A stretch of 64,000 nt of DNA from Platerodrilus igneus (lineage: Eukaryota > Arthropoda > Insecta > Coleoptera > Lycidae): NCBI GenBank assembly GCA_036346225.1, contig JARFIW010001469.1, positions 7,844,001-7,908,000 of the forward strand, in the 5' to 3' direction. The notes beneath the pieces are model-generated. The model ran no database searches. It saw only the letters and a list, made by a program, of their open reading frames with translations, and was not told where the DNA came from. Within the stretch, counting starts at the first letter, position 1; each line of letters starts with the position of its first letter. Shown here piece by piece: positions 23,050-34,059 of this stretch. The position numbers and the translations under genes are program-made.

Positions 23050-24912
23050 ATTATATCAAACGTTGAATACTATATCCCAAGTTGCACTGAAAATCTTTAC
23101 TTAATATGGTTACAGAGTCAATTCTACTTACTGTTAACCACGGCCCTTCAACCAAAATAATTTCTCGTCATCTACGAGCTATGTTCCAGCAAGTGGACAA
23201 CACAAAATGCGCTTCGGAGATGACATTCTCTCCTAAAAACAACTTAAATCGCACGTGCTTCCAACACGTAGATACTGCAAACGTCATTCCTCGGGTTCAA
23301 GGAACAATTCGACTTGTTTTCACCACAGCTGTATTGGAAGTGCTCATGTCAAGTGAGTTACCGCCCGGAAACAAGATTACCTTACAATTGTCTAACAGAG
23401 GGAGCTCTAGGAATGACACTAAATGAAAAGTTTATTTTGTCACCGTATAAATTAAATTTTAAATTGAATTGAAAGCTAATATTTTATTGGACAATAGGTA
23501 GTATTTATTTAGTGGATTGTGTAGCATTATTATGCCTTATATAGTTTTATATTAAATAAATAGAATAATTATATGTACACATCTTGATAGGAAATAAAAT
23601 CGTTACACTGCCTCTTTCTAAGAGAAAAAATTCGAGAAAATATTTCAGAATAAGTGCGAAGAATTTTTTTATTAATTTTATGACTAGTATTTACAAATTA
23701 TTATTAGTTTTTACATACCAAAACCAAAATAACTTCTGAATCAACTAAGATACAGCATGCATGTAAATGAGTGACCAGTAACTACGCGTACTACACGCCA
23801 AAAGGGGACAATTTCGGGAAGTCACAATCGGTAATGTTTCACTATTAGTTAACACATATTCGGGGTTAATTTATCACTCATTTTACACACAAAACTTAAG
23901 AAACGAAACATAGAATACTTGCCGTATTATAATTCACCAATAAAGACTTAACTTATCATGACAAACATACTCTTACTTTACTGACCATAATTTACATACT
24001 TACAAAAGAAAAAGGACTCCCACTACCATTGGGATTCATAACAAACATATTTCCAAAAATAACAAACATGTCTCGAAATCATGAATGTTTAACAATCTAC
24101 CGCATGCATATGCTAACAAAAATGTAGAAATATCTCTACCTATGAAGAGACAAGTAAAACGTCACCACGTCTTACTCCTCAAAAAAATTTCACTCACGCA
24201 TGAATGAACAAAATAGAACATTGCTAACTCACACAATATTCATAATAAAATAGAACATTGCTACCTTACACAATATTCATAATAAACATAACTATTTTAG
24301 TTACTAACAATATTGGTCTCTTACTAATATCTAACTTGGACTCAAGCTACTTGATTTCCAATATAATCTCAAGAAATACAATTCTCTTCAATTGTCCTCT
24401 TGACTACAATATTACTTTCCAAAAACAATTGATCTCTACAGAAATTTTGAAAAGCTATGTTTCGGACTAATATAAACACTATATCCAACTTATTAACCAA
24501 ACTAAACGAATTAAATGAAACAAGTGAATTATTTTATACCTAATTCACCATAGATTAATATGACCATACATACATAAATCCAAAAGAAATTATCAACTAA
24601 ATATATACAAAATTTACCAAAATTCATCGCCAAAAGTATAAACAAACATCCCTTACTGACATTTGACCTTTATGGTAACATGCAACTTATAACATCTCAA
24701 CTTAAACAAATAATTTGCAACTAACAATATCAGCTCAGACTAATATTAACCTTACTGCACTACAATATTTCTTTATCCTTTTTTACTTCATATCCAACTT
24801 CTAAATTTTAGATTACCAAACAGTATTCCCATACAATAAATAAATTCTTTACCAAAAAGATATGACAGAAATAATTTCTACTATTAACCATTAAACATTT
24901 CAACATTACTAA
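23050..24912 (-). other. Long 3' non-coding region of the gypsy-type element
   Basis: About 1.86 kb between the integrase end and the 3' terminal repeat. This is where an envelope-like third ORF would sit in errantivirus-type elements, but no minus-strand ORF of such size is present. A 106-codon plus-strand frame at 23106-23426 has no recognised family and runs against the element. No clear polypurine tract is seen beside the repeat at 23050. Very AT-rich. Confidence 0.5.
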
Positions 24913-25921
24913 TTAATGTTCAGAAATATCACCTTTCTCAATATCATTACTGAACTCTGAATAAGGTTTTAAGTCCTTAACATGCCATCTGCCTGCCTTT
25001 GAACCATCTTCATTATTCAATTCATAAATCAAATTAGAAATCTTCTTTCTAACGATACTCAAAACATATTTTGGTGCAAGCTTAGCAGTAAACTTATCAC
25101 TTGCTTTCGAAAGAACTTTATTTGACCTCCAAACTTTGTCACCTACTTCGAAAGAAATGTTACGTCTCCTTAAATTATATGAATTACTAGACTGCATGTA
25201 AGCTAAATGTAACCTTTTCTGTACGTCTATAAAAATATCAAATAGTCCTTGATATCTAACACATACGAAAGTCTATCACCAGAAATAATATCTATATCAA
25301 CGGAGGGTTCCACATCAAGACCATAAAATTTTCCAGACACGGGAACATGTCTACCAAAAACTAAGAAATTTGGCGAATAACCAGTGGCATGATGTTTTGC
25401 AGAATTAATCGCATACTGAATTTGGGGTAACTCAATATTCCAAGTATCATGTTCTTTAATATATGACCGTATAGCTGTTCCGACGGTTCGATTTATTCTT
25501 TCCACAAAATTACATTGGGGAGAGTAAACTGCATTAAACCAAATTTTTTGAACATCATATTTTTTACATACTGCCCTGAAATTTCTTCCACTAAATTGTG
25601 AGCCATTGTCACAAATAATGAATTTGGGGATACCATAAACTAAAAAAACTTTTTCCTCCAGTACACGTTCTATTAAATGCGCTTTAGCACTACGTAAAGG
25701 AAACACTAATGTAAATTTTGAGAACCAATCACCAATAACTAATAACCATTTGTGTCCAACCTTGGACCGTGGAAATGGGCCCATAAGGTCTATAGCAATA
25801 ATCTGAAAGGGGAACTTCACTTCTTTTTCCTTTCCCATTAAACCAAGGGGTCCTCTATTCGATGCTTTCTGTGCACCACACGTTAAACATTTTTTTACAA
25901 AATTTCAACACATCAATACGC
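24913..25921 (-). pseudogene. Integrase of the gypsy-type element (broken)
   Basis: Catalytic core at 25227-25838 with all three acidic residues: IAIDLMGPF, ICDNGSQF and NFVERINRTV (D, D, E with the usual spacing between the last two). Upstream, the HHCC zinc module starts at the end of the pol ORF (HDPSVAGHFG) and continues out of frame (CLTCGA) after an in-frame TAA at 25924-25926 and a shift. Downstream, a frameshift near 25225 separates the core from a C-terminal open stretch (24913-25197) containing VGDKVW and RWHVKDLKPY, the GPY/F-like tail region. Normally cuts and joins viral-type cDNA into the genome as part of the pol polyprotein. Broken in at least three places. Confidence 0.85.
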
Positions 25922-25923
25922 AT

Positions 25924-28029
25924 TTATGGCCAATAAAAATTCTCTTGTATGTGTGCCAATGTTTTAAAAAAACCAAAATGTCCGGCCACTGAAGGGTCAT
26001 GATTTATCCGAATAACCTCTTCCTTTTGTGATCTAGGAACTAAATATTTCCATTCCCTTACATTCGACGAGAGTGGTAAATTTGAAGAAAGAAATTTAAA
26101 TACATGATTATCTTCCACCTTCCATTGTGGGTAATCATCTGGTGAAGATAAAATTTTTTCTCGAAGAGACACATACCAGGGATCCACATTATCTAACTTG
26201 ATCTCAACTAAATTATCCACATGATTTACGACTGGAACTGCACGACTAAGACAATCTGGAACTACATTAAACTTTCCTTTTCGATGAACTAACTCAAAAG
26301 TATGCTGTCGTAAACGGACAGCCCATCTAGCTAATTTACCGGTTGGGTTTTGTATATTATTAAGCCATAACAATGAAAAGTGATCTGTGATAACAGTGAA
26401 ACGGGTACCTTCTACCCAAGGTCGGAATTTTTCTATAGCGAAAATTATAGCAAGACACTCTTTCTCCGTGACTGAATAATTTCGCTCAGTTCGGGTAAGT
26501 GATTTACTGGCATAAGAGATAACGTGCTCTACATCATCGATTTTTTGAACTAAAACTGCTCCGAGCCCTGTATCACTGGCGTCGCATTCGACAATAAATG
26601 GAACTGAATAGTCCGGTTGTGATAATAATGGAGCGGAAACTAAAGCCTGCTTGATCTGTACAAATGAGTCCTCAGCCTCGGACGTCCAAACAATAGATTG
26701 ACCCTTTTTTCTTCCTTTTACTAAATCACTAATCGGTGACACTAAAGATGAAAAGTTTTTTATAAAACGACGATACCAACTACACATTCCTAAAAAACGT
26801 TTGACCTCAGTGGTGGTCTTAGGTCTAGGGAAATTTACCATAGCAGAAACCTTTTCGGGATCTGTACGAAGGGAATTCGATCCAACAATATAACCAAGAA
26901 ATTTCAACGATTTCTTAAAGAATTCACACTTTTTCAAGTTGATCGTAAGGTTTGCCTCCTTAAGACGTTCCTTCACCGTTTCTAATAACTTCAAATGTTC
27001 CTCAAAAGATGCTGAACACAAAATAATGTCATCTAAATAACAAAAAACATGTGGTTTAAACTTCGGTCCAAAAATTGAATCAACCAAACGCTGTTGCGTC
27101 TGAGCAGCATTCTTTAATCCGAATGGCATGGTGACAAACCTATATTGTCCTCTTGAAATAACACTAAATGCTGTTTTATCCTGAGATGTTTCGGAAAGTG
27201 GGATTTGCCAAAAACTCTTTCTAAGGTCTAGACTAGAAATATAATTTGCACCTCTAAGTAAATTGATAATCCTATCAATATTTGGCAATGGGTAACTATC
27301 ATGTTTAGTAATATCATTGAGCGCTCTTCCGTCAAAACAAAATTTGTTCTCGCTGTCTTGTTTTTTAACTAACAGTACGGGGGATGACCATGGACTCTGA
27401 CATTCTTCCACTACTCCTAATCTCAACATCTCATCTAACTCTTTATCTAACATCTTACTCATAAAGGGAGACATGACGTATGGTTTTTTACGAAATGGTT
27501 TTGCATCACCAGTATCAATATCTAAGACAATTTTATCGGTACGCCCTAGTCTCTCTTCACTACTAATTTCATTGAAGGATTTTATTGCTATTCGTGCTTT
27601 TGCTTGTTGCGTTTCCAACAAATCATCTAAACTAAGTAACTGATTACTACAACTTAAGGGTACTGACGAATGACCTATATACGAAATACTATTATTATCA
27701 TAATCTTGAATATGCCATGTATTGTTTTTGAAATCTGCTATCAAACCAAAGGATTTAGCGAAATCGCTACCAAAAATAAATGTGTGAGGAAGAGATGGTA
27801 CAACCAAAGCGTTAACAATACCATATTGTCTTCCAATTCTAATAGGTAAATCAACTGAACCAATAACTTCTTGAAGAGCACCATCCGCAGTGGAAACTTT
27901 TCTCTTTTCAGTTTTAAAAACTTTTAAATTTAATTCTTCAAGAACAGAAAATGCTAATGAACCAACCACGGTAGTAGTACAACCAGAGTCGAACAAACCC
28001 GTGACGTATCTATCCAACAATTTTACCAT
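25924..28029 (-). CDS. Pol ORF: aspartic protease, reverse transcriptase, RNase H
   Basis: Intact 701-codon ORF. Protease near residues 5-100 with GLFDSGCTTTVVG (catalytic Asp) and FIFGSDFAKSFGL. RT at about residues 190-400: QSPWSSPVLLVKKQD, SSLDLRKSFWQIP (motif A Asp), VTMPFGLKNAAQ (motif B), FCYLDDIILC (motif C). RNase H at about 470-590: VECDASDTGLGAVL, TEKECLAI and TDHFSLLWL. It ends at HIQENFYWP at a TAA inside the integrase zinc module. The frame is the same as that of gag upstream, with only TAG plus six codons between them. Length and domain order fit Ty3/gypsy pol without its integrase third. Start: the first ATG lies within protease leader sequence, so true expression is probably as a gag-pol fusion. 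Confidence 0.93.
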   Translation of the reverse strand: MVKLLDRYVTGLFDSGCTTTVVGSLAFSVLEELNLKVFKTEKRKVSTADGALQEVIGSVDLPIRIGRQYGIVNALVVPSLPHTFIFGSDFAKSFGLIADFKNNTWHIQDYDNNSISYIGHSSVPLSCSNQLLSLDDLLETQQAKARIAIKSFNEISSEERLGRTDKIVLDIDTGDAKPFRKKPYVMSPFMSKMLDKELDEMLRLGVVEECQSPWSSPVLLVKKQDSENKFCFDGRALNDITKHDSYPLPNIDRIINLLRGANYISSLDLRKSFWQIPLSETSQDKTAFSVISRGQYRFVTMPFGLKNAAQTQQRLVDSIFGPKFKPHVFCYLDDIILCSASFEEHLKLLETVKERLKEANLTINLKKCEFFKKSLKFLGYIVGSNSLRTDPEKVSAMVNFPRPKTTTEVKRFLGMCSWYRRFIKNFSSLVSPISDLVKGRKKGQSIVWTSEAEDSFVQIKQALVSAPLLSQPDYSVPFIVECDASDTGLGAVLVQKIDDVEHVISYASKSLTRTERNYSVTEKECLAIIFAIEKFRPWVEGTRFTVITDHFSLLWLNNIQNPTGKLARWAVRLRQHTFELVHRKGKFNVVPDCLSRAVPVVNHVDNLVEIKLDNVDPWYVSLREKILSSPDDYPQWKVEDNHVFKFLSSNLPLSSNVREWKYLVPRSQKEEVIRINHDPSVAGHFGFFKTLAHIQENFYWP

Positions 28030-28047
28030 AATGTACGGACGATTGTC

Positions 28048-29574
28048 CTAAGGTTTCCTTACAAATAACGCGTCAGCTTTTGGCTTGACGTTCCGTTGAC
28101 AAGAATCTTTAACGATTCCTAGCCATCTTGACCAATCATCTTTATCAAAAAAATTTTCCTGTTCACACAACATAACCGTAGCCTTTTGCATAGAAGCATG
28201 ATGCCGGCCACTCTGCTTCTGCCTATCTAACGAACTTGAACACGACGGACAAGTTATTGACTTAACTCCACTATATCCGCAGCTATAACAAAATATTTTA
28301 CTAGGAATCTTACACCTCCCAAATGTATGACCTTCTTCCAAACAATTCCAACATGTAAGTTTATTTATTTTATATTTATTTACAGGGACTCTACTAGAAA
28401 GATTATTATTATTACTATTATTGTTACCAAGAGAATGTATTTGAGGTGGAAATGATTGATTATATAAACTGCGACCAGTTCGCGCTGAAAAGTTTTTAAC
28501 AGGAGCTGACCACTTATTTTCAACTTGAAACTTTGAGTTTCCTAATGCTTTCGGAACATATTTCGCTGGAATTTGTACTAATTTATGCTTGGATGCATAT
28601 GCTTCTTCCAATTTCTTACACAACTTTATTAACGTGGACATACTATCAATTTCCGTTAGAGCTAATTGACAAATAAAATCAGGTAATAGATTCTTTTTTA
28701 CCATTCTAACTTTTGTGCATTCCGCAGGTGATTGTGGTAACCTACTAAACAAATTCTCCATATGAGCTATATATATGACTACAGATTCTCCTTTATGTTG
28801 ATGACGCGACCTAATTTTTTCCCAAATCTCGTCCTCTGAGTGTGATGGTAAGAAATCTTCCTTTAATCGAATAACCAAAGAACTCCAGTTTGTTAAAGAA
28901 CTTCTAACACAACGATACCATTCTAAACCGTTACCTGTGAACAATTCTACAGAAGCATTGAATAAATCTTCTTCAGATACTTTACGCGAGTGTGCTAACT
29001 CAGCTACTCTGTCTAAAAATTGATGAACTTGTCTTGGATCTCCAGAAAATTTTACTGACCACGAACCAATTGGAATAGGGGGTACTAAATATGAAACAGT
29101 ATGAATAGGAGCACTGACAACAGCTGGAATGGTTTCTCTCATAGAAAATTCACCATATGCGCTTACATCTTCATTCTTCTTAAGCTTTTCATGTAACTCT
29201 GCCTCCATGGTAAGAATAGTTGCTAACGATTCATTCTTAAATAAAGTAACCTCATCCGAATTATGTAAAGGGATTTTCATTCTCCTAACTCGACCATCAA
29301 AATGTATTAATCTCGACTGTATCCTCTTAAATGTAGGGTGTGCTAATTCACCTTCAAATTCTAATAAAACATTTTTTACTGATTCTATCGAAACCTCAAT
29401 CTCATCACGTTCATCTGAATATTCTACGACATATGCGGAAGGATCAATTAAACGACCAGGTACTGTTGTTTCTTTAGCTAATAATCGGCCTAACATTTTC
29501 CTCTTATCCTGCATTGGTCTGCTGCTAACAACTCCTCGGATTCTCAATTCATAATCCAACTCATCTTTATGCAA
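28048..29574 (-). CDS. Gag polyprotein of the gypsy-type element
   Basis: Intact 508-codon ORF. The N-terminal third is charged and helical. Capsid-like region at about residues 165-300 (KFSGDPRQVHQFLDRVAEL, LFTGNGLEWYRCVR, FSRLPQSPAECTKV). A linker with an Asn-rich run (NNNSNNNN) follows. Nucleocapsid has a CCHC knuckle CWNCLEEGHTFGRC (about residue 408) and a second Cys cluster, CYSCGYSGVKSITCPSC. Gag packages the element RNA in cytoplasmic particles. It ends VRKP then TAG. The reading continues in frame into protease sequence after that single stop (DNRPYIMVKLL), which suggests read-through or a mutated sense codon. The ATG at 29572-29574 lies 237 bp inside the 5' terminal repeat. Confidence 0.9.
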   Translation of the reverse strand: MHKDELDYELRIRGVVSSRPMQDKRKMLGRLLAKETTVPGRLIDPSAYVVEYSDERDEIEVSIESVKNVLLEFEGELAHPTFKRIQSRLIHFDGRVRRMKIPLHNSDEVTLFKNESLATILTMEAELHEKLKKNEDVSAYGEFSMRETIPAVVSAPIHTVSYLVPPIPIGSWSVKFSGDPRQVHQFLDRVAELAHSRKVSEEDLFNASVELFTGNGLEWYRCVRSSLTNWSSLVIRLKEDFLPSHSEDEIWEKIRSRHQHKGESVVIYIAHMENLFSRLPQSPAECTKVRMVKKNLLPDFICQLALTEIDSMSTLIKLCKKLEEAYASKHKLVQIPAKYVPKALGNSKFQVENKWSAPVKNFSARTGRSLYNQSFPPQIHSLGNNNSNNNNLSSRVPVNKYKINKLTCWNCLEEGHTFGRCKIPSKIFCYSCGYSGVKSITCPSCSSSLDRQKQSGRHHASMQKATVMLCEQENFFDKDDWSRWLGIVKDSCQRNVKPKADALFVRKP

Positions 29575-29797
29575 TTAAACTACTTGATAAGTTTCCGCCA
29601 TCATGAAATAGACTAGCTACCTAACTATAATTTAACTCAATTAAATAATCTGCACTAAAACTTCAGTCGAACAACATCAATAGACTAAATTAATCTTAGG
29701 GTAAATGATTTACGAATCAACAAGTGTAAACATGAAAAGTCAATCGAAGCCTGCACGTTATGTGCTTATACAATTGGTACTGCAATCGAGGCCTATA

Positions 29798-29807
29798 CGT
29801 TGGGCGC
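29798..29807 (-). promoter_or_regulatory. Primer-binding-like site
   Basis: On the minus strand GCGCCCAACG directly follows the 5' terminal repeat (end at 29812) after four bases (aata region). The string resembles the tRNA-complementary sites TGGCGCCCAAC of many LTR elements, with the first bases altered (TAGCGCCC). It supports the proposed inner border of the terminal repeat. Which tRNA primes cannot be told. Confidence 0.45.
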
Positions 29808-29811
29808 TATT

Positions 29812-31206
29812 TTATAGCCACTCTATATTATTAAGGGATTTTACTGTACGAGAATTTCCAGTAAGTGAATAGGGCCCACGACAAGTTCTGATGCTAAATG
29901 GCCCGAAGTTGAGGAAATCTCAAAGGCAAAGCGGCTAGTCGAACTATATGCTCTGGGTGGAACATGAGCTGTGGGTCGGGGTTGGATTGCGACCAAAAAT
30001 ATGAAGAATAAGGCGCCACCGAATTTTTCTATACGATGAAGACTTACTTAAGTCCCTTGTACAAGGCAAATGCGGAAACCTTTATTCAATAACCGCTATA
30101 CAATTTATTAAAGACAACATAATCCCTAAAGTTTCTTACCTTATGGCTCGACTTTGACCTTTATACTTCACTGCTACACCTGTGAACAGATTAAACAAAG
30201 AATAGCACTGTTTGTGCGTTTATACTCAAAATTTTAAAATTCAAATCGAATCAACTTTCATTCATTCTAATTAAAAATAATAGTCTTGATCAAAATAAAA
30301 ATCTATTCCTCTTGTATTCAGTTAACGTGCATTATACAAAACATCTTTTTAGTTTTAATATAATTTAAATCAATTTAATTCATGAAAATTACTTACAAAG
30401 GCACTGGATATAATCAGTACCATTCAGTTTAAAATGTGGTCATTTCTATAAGAAATATCTAACCAAATTTTATTTAAAAATGATTAAGCCTGAAGTTGCT
30501 TTCTGAACAATTACTTACAAATAACAATATCTGTTGGTTTGAGTAGATCTACCATAACCTCACAATAAATTATTCCAGTCAGCTATTACTGAAATAGTAA
30601 ACATAGAAGTTTAATTTCTAATTTTTCTTAAATAGGAGAATTTACTTTCTCTATCACATAATGACATCTTCCGTAGTTTCAGTGTATTAATAAAAGATTT
30701 AGAAATGTAAAATTTACAGGTTCCTGTTGCTTAATATTGAAAAATATATATAGTCTGTCCTTGACCTATTTTGAAGTTCAAATAACTTGATTAAACAAAA
30801 AATTATCTATCTACTATATCCATAATTCAGCCAACATACAAAAACAAATTTCTACATACCAGATGTTCATCTGACAGAAAAATACCTGCTAGGCGTCTTG
30901 CGTCAGCATTTAAATAAAGGAATCTCCAATTCAGTACAATTAAATTTGCTGCTTACTGAAGCTCCAAACTACATCACGACATCATTTTAAGTAATTAAAT
31001 CTCGTCAGATCCACACTCGAACAAAGCGTAAATTCTTCTTGTGCATTTATTAAAATTACGTTAAACCAAACTTCTGTGAACTAAAGGTTGCATGTTTTTT
31101 CAAAGCTAAACATCATTTCCAATTTTCATATCATTTACAAACTGCATATTAATTAAGGTTGCGTTACGTATAAATTAAAGTTACGAACATTATTTCCAAG
31201 TTAAAT
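29812..31206 (-). repeat. 5' terminal repeat (LTR) of the gypsy-type element
   Basis: Same length (1,395 bp) and near-identical sequence to 21655-23049. Contains the promoter for the minus-strand element if it behaves as an LTR. No TG...CA ends are seen: on the minus strand it starts ATTTAACTTGG and ends AGTGGCTATAA. Confidence 0.85.
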
Positions 31207-31400
31207 TTTATAAACTTTGTTTATTATTTACTACATACACGTTTTATTACATTAGGTTATGTGACAATACAATTATGCCTATTACAAAAGATGATTTTGA
31301 AGAAGGAGCACGCGGAGGTCACGATGAAAATTACGCTTCGCGAGATTTACAAAGTGTATTATTGCGTTTGGCAGAAGGTATTGCGTCGCGTTAAACTACT

Positions 31401-32525
31401 GTGGGAGTGTTGGTTGATAAACAATATATAGATAAGGTAGTAGGAGAAAGTGAAAAAAAGGTGATCCCTGATAGCAATAAAAATTATTTAACCTACTTTC
31501 GGGAATTAGGAGGGTCACAACTGATTTATAATCCTAATGGGGTCACTCATCCCATGGTCTTTTTAAATAAGATTGAAAAGTGCTTTGTTGATGCAGGGGT
31601 TCCGAAATATCATAAGGTCAGCTTAGTGCTGAATCGCTTGAAAGGTAATGCTGCAGAATGGGCCACTTTAAAGGAGGGTGCTTTTGAAAATTATACAGAA
31701 TTTTCTACTGCATTTAAAGAAAGGTTCCCAATTGAAAAGCAAAGGGAACTTTATTTAAAATTAAAATATGGTAGTTTTCAAAGAGGTAATAGGGCAGAAT
31801 ATTACTTACAACTTGTTAAAGAGGCTAGTTTTTTAAGTGAAAAAATACCAGAGCAAACATTGATTGAAATGCTGTCCCAGCATTTTTCTCCCGAAATTCA
31901 AAGGGGAATCATTACATTAGGGTTATCTAAAATAGAAGAGGTTGAAAAATACCTAACAAAAATTGATGAAACTTATGTTAGGGATACAGGCAGAGCTTCT
32001 AGCAATTGGCGTACTAATAGAGAACGTGGTTATTGGACCCAAGGTAGAAATCAAAACACGGTTCAAAATCGTAATAATGTGCAATCACAAAATAATAGCA
32101 TTAGTGGTACGGACAGAAGGGGGATTAATATAGAGAATGGAGAAGCTAGGTACGATAGGGAACAAGAATCGAATTCACACGATGCTAGGAGAAATAATGT
32201 AAATTTAATTACAAAATTTTACAATAATGGGCAAGTGCTGCTAAGTGGCGACGAAGGAGATGAAAACTTTCAAGAAATTATAAGTCCCTGTTTAAATGCT
32301 GCTACAGCAGGAATGCAGGTTAATATACTAGTAGATAGTGGTAGCGAGGTTTCGGCGGTTTCCAGTGATTTTTATGATGTATTAAAGAAAGTAGGTGATT
32401 TTCCTATGTTACCTGTTACAAACGTACATGTATCCGTTGCTGTAGGATCTAAAACTCAAAAGGTTAAGCAGCAAGTACTATTGCCTGTTGTAATAGCAGG
32501 AGAGGAAATGGAATCACTTGTCTAG
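31401..32525 (+). pseudogene. Gag with C-terminal aspartic protease, deleted element
   Basis: 374 codons open. The capsid-like part has YHKVSLVLNRLKGNAAEW and LKYGSFQRGNRAEYYLQL. An Asn/Arg/Gln-rich linker replaces any zinc knuckle (NRNNVQSQNNS). The C-terminal part is a retropepsin: VNILVDSGSEVSAVSSDFYD (catalytic Asp) at residues about 315-335. After the stop at 32523 the protease continues in another frame (SFILGCDWLSK, about 32545-32580). Upstream, an ATG at 31275 opens 40 codons (MPITKDDFEEG) that end at TAA in a different frame; the listed 5' end is not a true start. Pol after protease is deleted. Confidence 0.7.
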
Positions 32526-32786
32526 TGATTCCAAAATTAAATAAAAGTTTTATATTAGGGTGTGACTGGCTATCAAAAAATCAGGTTAGTATGGACTTTA
32601 AGGAGTTTAAATTAAAATTGTTAATCAGGGATAAATATAAGATAATCAACCTAGGCCAAGAAGAAGTAAATAAATCAATGTCCCACAATTAATTTTGTTA
32701 GTGTAAATAAGGAAAGGCAAGGTGTCTATTCCGAAGTAAAAGGTGCCCCTGAAAAACATAAATATTCAGAGGAGGATGTAAGAAAA

Positions 32787-33302
32787 ATGAATGAGCAAGG
32801 AACTAGGGTGAATACCATATCACCTTACTTTCCGCAGGGTAATATAACAGAACGTTGCAACAAGGAGATTAAACGTCTCATACGAACATACTGTTCTAGT
32901 AAGCATTCCAAATGGGCATGGGAAATAGAAAAAATTGAAGGTTGTCTGAATAATGTGGTGCATAGTGTTACAGGGTTTACTCCATTGTTCTTACAGAAAG
33001 GGCAGGTTATAAAAAACCCATTAGAGGATCTTTTAGGCTTACCTGCTAATGGGATGCGCACTGTGGGTGAAAGGTTGATAGAAAGGCATTGGGAGCTGGC
33101 CCATAGTCGTATACGAGGTAATGCTCTTAAACGTCAGGCCAAATACAAAAAAAATAATACTTTAACAAGTTTTAAGGTGGGTGATCGGGTGCTGATTAAA
33201 TGCCATCATCAGTCCTCAGCTATTGATGGAATCACAGCTAAATTACTCCTTCTTTATGAGGGTCCTTTCTGCATCACTAAAATTGCGGGCCCCAATTCTT
33301 AG
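32787..33302 (+). pseudogene. Integrase C-terminal half, deleted element
   Basis: The last part of a Ty3/gypsy integrase: PYFPQGNITERCNKEIKRL contains the third acidic catalytic residue (Glu), followed by KWAWEIEKIEGCLNNVVHS and TGFTPLFLQKGQ. The C-terminal GPY/F-type module is at KVGDRVLIKCHH and LLLYEGPFCITKIAG. The first two catalytic Asp residues are gone with the internal deletion. A TAG at 33300 interrupts the module, with continuation to about 33370 (KLNMINLKPYKM). Cannot act on its own. Confidence 0.75.
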
Positions 33303-33390
33303 GTGTTGAGTGGCGCTAATGGGAAATAATTAGGAAAGCTTAATATGATTAATCTTAAACCTTATAAAATGCTTCCTACAGTATTGTCTT

Positions 33391-34059
33391 AGAAAGTAAG
33401 TTTTGATAGTTTAGGATTACAATTGCATTGGTATAACTATATGGTTTTTGTAGTCTTTATATGAATTATGTAGCTAGCAGCTGTTATTATTGTTAGTAGT
33501 TTTAAGTGATGTAACTTAATCAATAATTTTTGTAGTAAAATTATAGCTTAAGTTAGGGGGGGGGGGTCATGAGATGGATTTGTTTATCTTGTGATGGTGT
33601 TGAATGGTGGTGGAAGGCTAGCGTAGGTTGGCAGAGGACTCGCGGTTGTGATGTGGAATAGTTAAGATGTATCTACGCTATTATATCTATTTTAATATAA
33701 TATTGTAGTGAGAATAATTATAATTTTACACTTGCAAGTAGCAGGTTCTGTTGTAGCTAATGTCCGTTTATATATAAAAAATTATCCAGATATTGATTTG
33801 CTATTAAGAAATTTAGTGGTTTTACAATGTTCATGTATTCCTTCTTGGATCTACGCAACAAAAGATAATTTATGGTACCTGAGACTATTTATCTTCAAGA
33901 ACTGGAAAAGGGTTTTATAGCATCTATCATACATGGTTTTGATAATTCCTCGTTCGCACAGTGTGGGTGGTTTGAATCGAAGTTTATGTATATTTGTATG
34001 CGTTGGTTTTCTGTATACCGATGTATTGATTGTTGTATGGTTTTTGTTAACTAGAATAT
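33391..34059. other. Possible 3' LTR region of the deleted element
   Basis: Contains the 11-G tract at 33556-33566 followed by tcatgagatgg, then about 500 bp with no recognised coding sequence. Similar in style (short, G-rich start, AT-rich end) to the candidate LTR at 7078-7270, but not close enough to call the same family by eye. Confidence 0.3.

Larger units (their letters stand above)
21655..31206 (-). mobile_element. Ty3/gypsy-type LTR retrotransposon, 9.55 kb
   Basis: Two directly repeated 1,395-bp terminal repeats (21655-23049 and 29812-31206) enclose gag, then PR-RT-RNaseH, then integrase, all on the minus strand. Gene order PR-RT-RH-IN is that of Ty3/gypsy (Metaviridae). A primer-binding-like GCGCCCAACG lies just inside the right repeat. 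The two terminal repeats differ at only a small number of positions by eye, implying fairly recent insertion, but integrase carries a stop and frameshifts. The 1.86 kb between integrase and the left repeat has no recognised ORF. No exact target duplication was identified, and the terminal repeats lack TG...CA ends, so exact borders are provisional. Confidence 0.88.
31275..33390 (+). mobile_element. Second LTR retroelement, internally deleted
   Basis: Plus-strand gag-protease sequence (31275-32640) is followed within about 150 bp by the end of an integrase (32787-33350). The RT and RNase H domains and most of integrase are missing, so one large internal deletion has occurred near 32690-32780. 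A run of 11 G at 33556-33566 then tcatgag resembles a polypurine tract before a 3' LTR. The 5' side abuts the terminal repeat of the neighbouring minus-strand element, only 68 bp from the first ATG, leaving little room for its own LTR. Different family from the 21655-31206 element: its gag has no recognisable zinc knuckle. Confidence 0.7.

Noticed and set aside
23106..23426. Envelope-like ORF of the gypsy-type element
   Set aside because: It is on the strand opposite to the element, short, with no signal peptide, fusion or transmembrane features.
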